Assembly: GCA_011947345.1 (NCBI GenBank)
Contig: JAAVTG010000071.1
Span: 1-64,000 of the forward strand
DNA from: Phytophthora quininea
Lineage: Eukaryota; Oomycota; Peronosporomycetes; Peronosporales; Peronosporaceae
Length of the DNA: 64,000 nt
Reading direction: 5' to 3'
The position numbers were made by a program, and so were the translations under genes. Of the stretch, positions 63,116-64,000 are shown in pieces (position 1 is the first letter of the stretch; every line of letters begins with the position of its first letter). The notes under the pieces are model-generated. The model had not been told where the DNA came from, made no database searches, and saw nothing but the letters and a program-made list of their open reading frames with translations.

Positions 63116-63364
63116 GAATTCGCATTCACCATGGACCCAGTGGTTTGTACCCAGAATGTTTACGCCACAGATGATTTGAAGAGCGACGAACCCACGATAA
63201 GTGGCCGTCATCAAGTCAAGCATACTAAGATCAAGACTAATTCGTATCCTAATGACTGCACCCAAGATCTGCGGAAGAGCTGCAGATCTACTAGCTGTAA
63301 GAGATATCAATCAGAGAGTTCTTTTTGCCCTGTACTGCACAAGCGCCAGTCGGTGCTCTTTGCG

Positions 63365-64000
63365 TGTTAGTGCTAGGTGACCTGCTGCTCCCCACCTGTT
63401 TGTTAAGTCCAATTGGGAGGGGAGTCTAGGCGTCCCGACCATTTCGTTTACTAGTTGGGCGTCTGTCTTGCAGGCCAACCCATTTCATATTAAAACTACG
63501 CTCAAGCGGCTGGATAGCAGTCGCCGCTTGAGTTTGCTTTGAGACTGCGTCTTACAACGTTCTGTATTGGGATTTGTATTGACTGATATGTGTGTTCCTT
63601 CGATTGAAGGTGGTGCGCGTTCGCTGAACCAAGTCCAAGACTTTCCAGGTGTTTTGGGCGTTGGATTGAACCTGGTGTGAGACCCCCGACCAAGGGTCTA
63701 TAAGAATAAGTGTCGGCTGTATATTTGCATAAGGATCTCTCTGTATATTGATTATCTGTGGTTGCTAGTTCTTCTTGAACTTGCAGTCCAAGAACCCCGT
63801 CTCTTCAACTGCCGCCCAAGGAAAGTGGGCTGCAGGGGAACGAATTGTGGGCAAACTAATCCATCTAACACTCTTTTGTGTCTTTGACTGTGAAAGGCCA
63901 TCCGGTAGATTAAACGCGGAATCCAAGGGTCGAACCTATAGGGACTCACGAGGTGCACACGCCAATCCTTCGACGGCAGTTCCAAGAACCGCCGCTGAAG
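63365..64000. repeat. Possible LTR start (TGTTAGTGCTAGG), runs off the window
   Basis: A TGTTAG terminus at 63365 followed by several hundred bases without ORFs could be a retrotransposon LTR. No partner, end or target duplication is visible in the window, so this is only a suggestion. Confidence 0.25.

Noticed and set aside
7000..64000. RxLR or Crinkler effector genes
   Set aside because: I looked for a signal peptide followed by RxLR...EER or an LFLAK motif in the short ORFs and found no convincing case.
1..64000. CRISPR arrays, rRNA genes, bacterial operons
   Set aside because: The repeats present are transposon- or satellite-like, introns and retrotransposons are eukaryotic, and no rRNA-like sequence was recognised.

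Overview
The window looks like a gene-poor, repeat-rich chromosome segment of an oomycete, most likely Phytophthora or a close relative. The evidence is indirect. There is a flagellar/ciliary HYDIN-type gene (a zoospore-forming eukaryote), 54-57 nt GT-AG introns, Ty3/gypsy elements with two RNase H domains plus a chromodomain, hAT and Helitron elements, and long nested retrotransposons. Only the first ~7.1 kb holds ordinary host genes. Everything else is mobile DNA or its debris.

Layout. 1-5728 (+): C-terminal part of a HYDIN-like ASH/MSP-domain protein, open at the left edge and broken by four one-base frameshifts. 5817-7103 (-): a five-exon gene for the CST telomere-complex subunit STN1, convergent with HYDIN. 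7300-19700: decayed transposon remnants, namely an IS630/Tc1-like transposase, a Ty1/copia fragment, an isolated gypsy LTR and a + strand gypsy integrase/chromodomain remnant.

19725-41270 is one 21.5-kb structure: a gypsy element on the minus strand (family A) with nearly identical LTRs, TGTGG...CCACA ends and a CTGT target duplication. It carries gag, protease, RT, two RNase H domains, integrase and chromodomain. Between pol and the 3' LTR it carries a long ORF on the opposite strand. A second minus-strand gypsy element (family B, 21526-30987, ATCGG duplication) has inserted inside that opposite-strand ORF. Family B itself holds a 1.7-kb insertion in its protease region and a row of six tRNA-like box A/box B units between chromodomain and 3' LTR.

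41576-48502: a minus-strand Helitron with a textbook hairpin-CTAG 3' end but a Pif1 helicase lacking its P-loop. It is inserted in an LTR whose inverted partner ends at 48502. 48530-52550: 3' part of another family-A-like element, again with an opposite-strand ORF converging on the chromodomain. 52555-60526: 3' part of a + strand family B element, interrupted by a solo LTR (52937-53865, ACAA duplication) and by a complete hAT element (54679-58782, GGTGTCTC duplication, 17-bp terminal inverted repeats). The hAT carries a decayed transposase and an intact-looking 367-aa coiled-coil ORF. 60527-64000: low-complexity and satellite-like sequence and a possible LTR, with no convincing gene.

The two host genes are split by single-base frameshifts, most of them at G/C runs, so assembly error must be excluded before either is called a pseudogene. 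The most interesting material is the recurring opposite-strand ORF in the 3' region of gypsy elements, the tRNA-like array, and the extra ORF in the hAT element.
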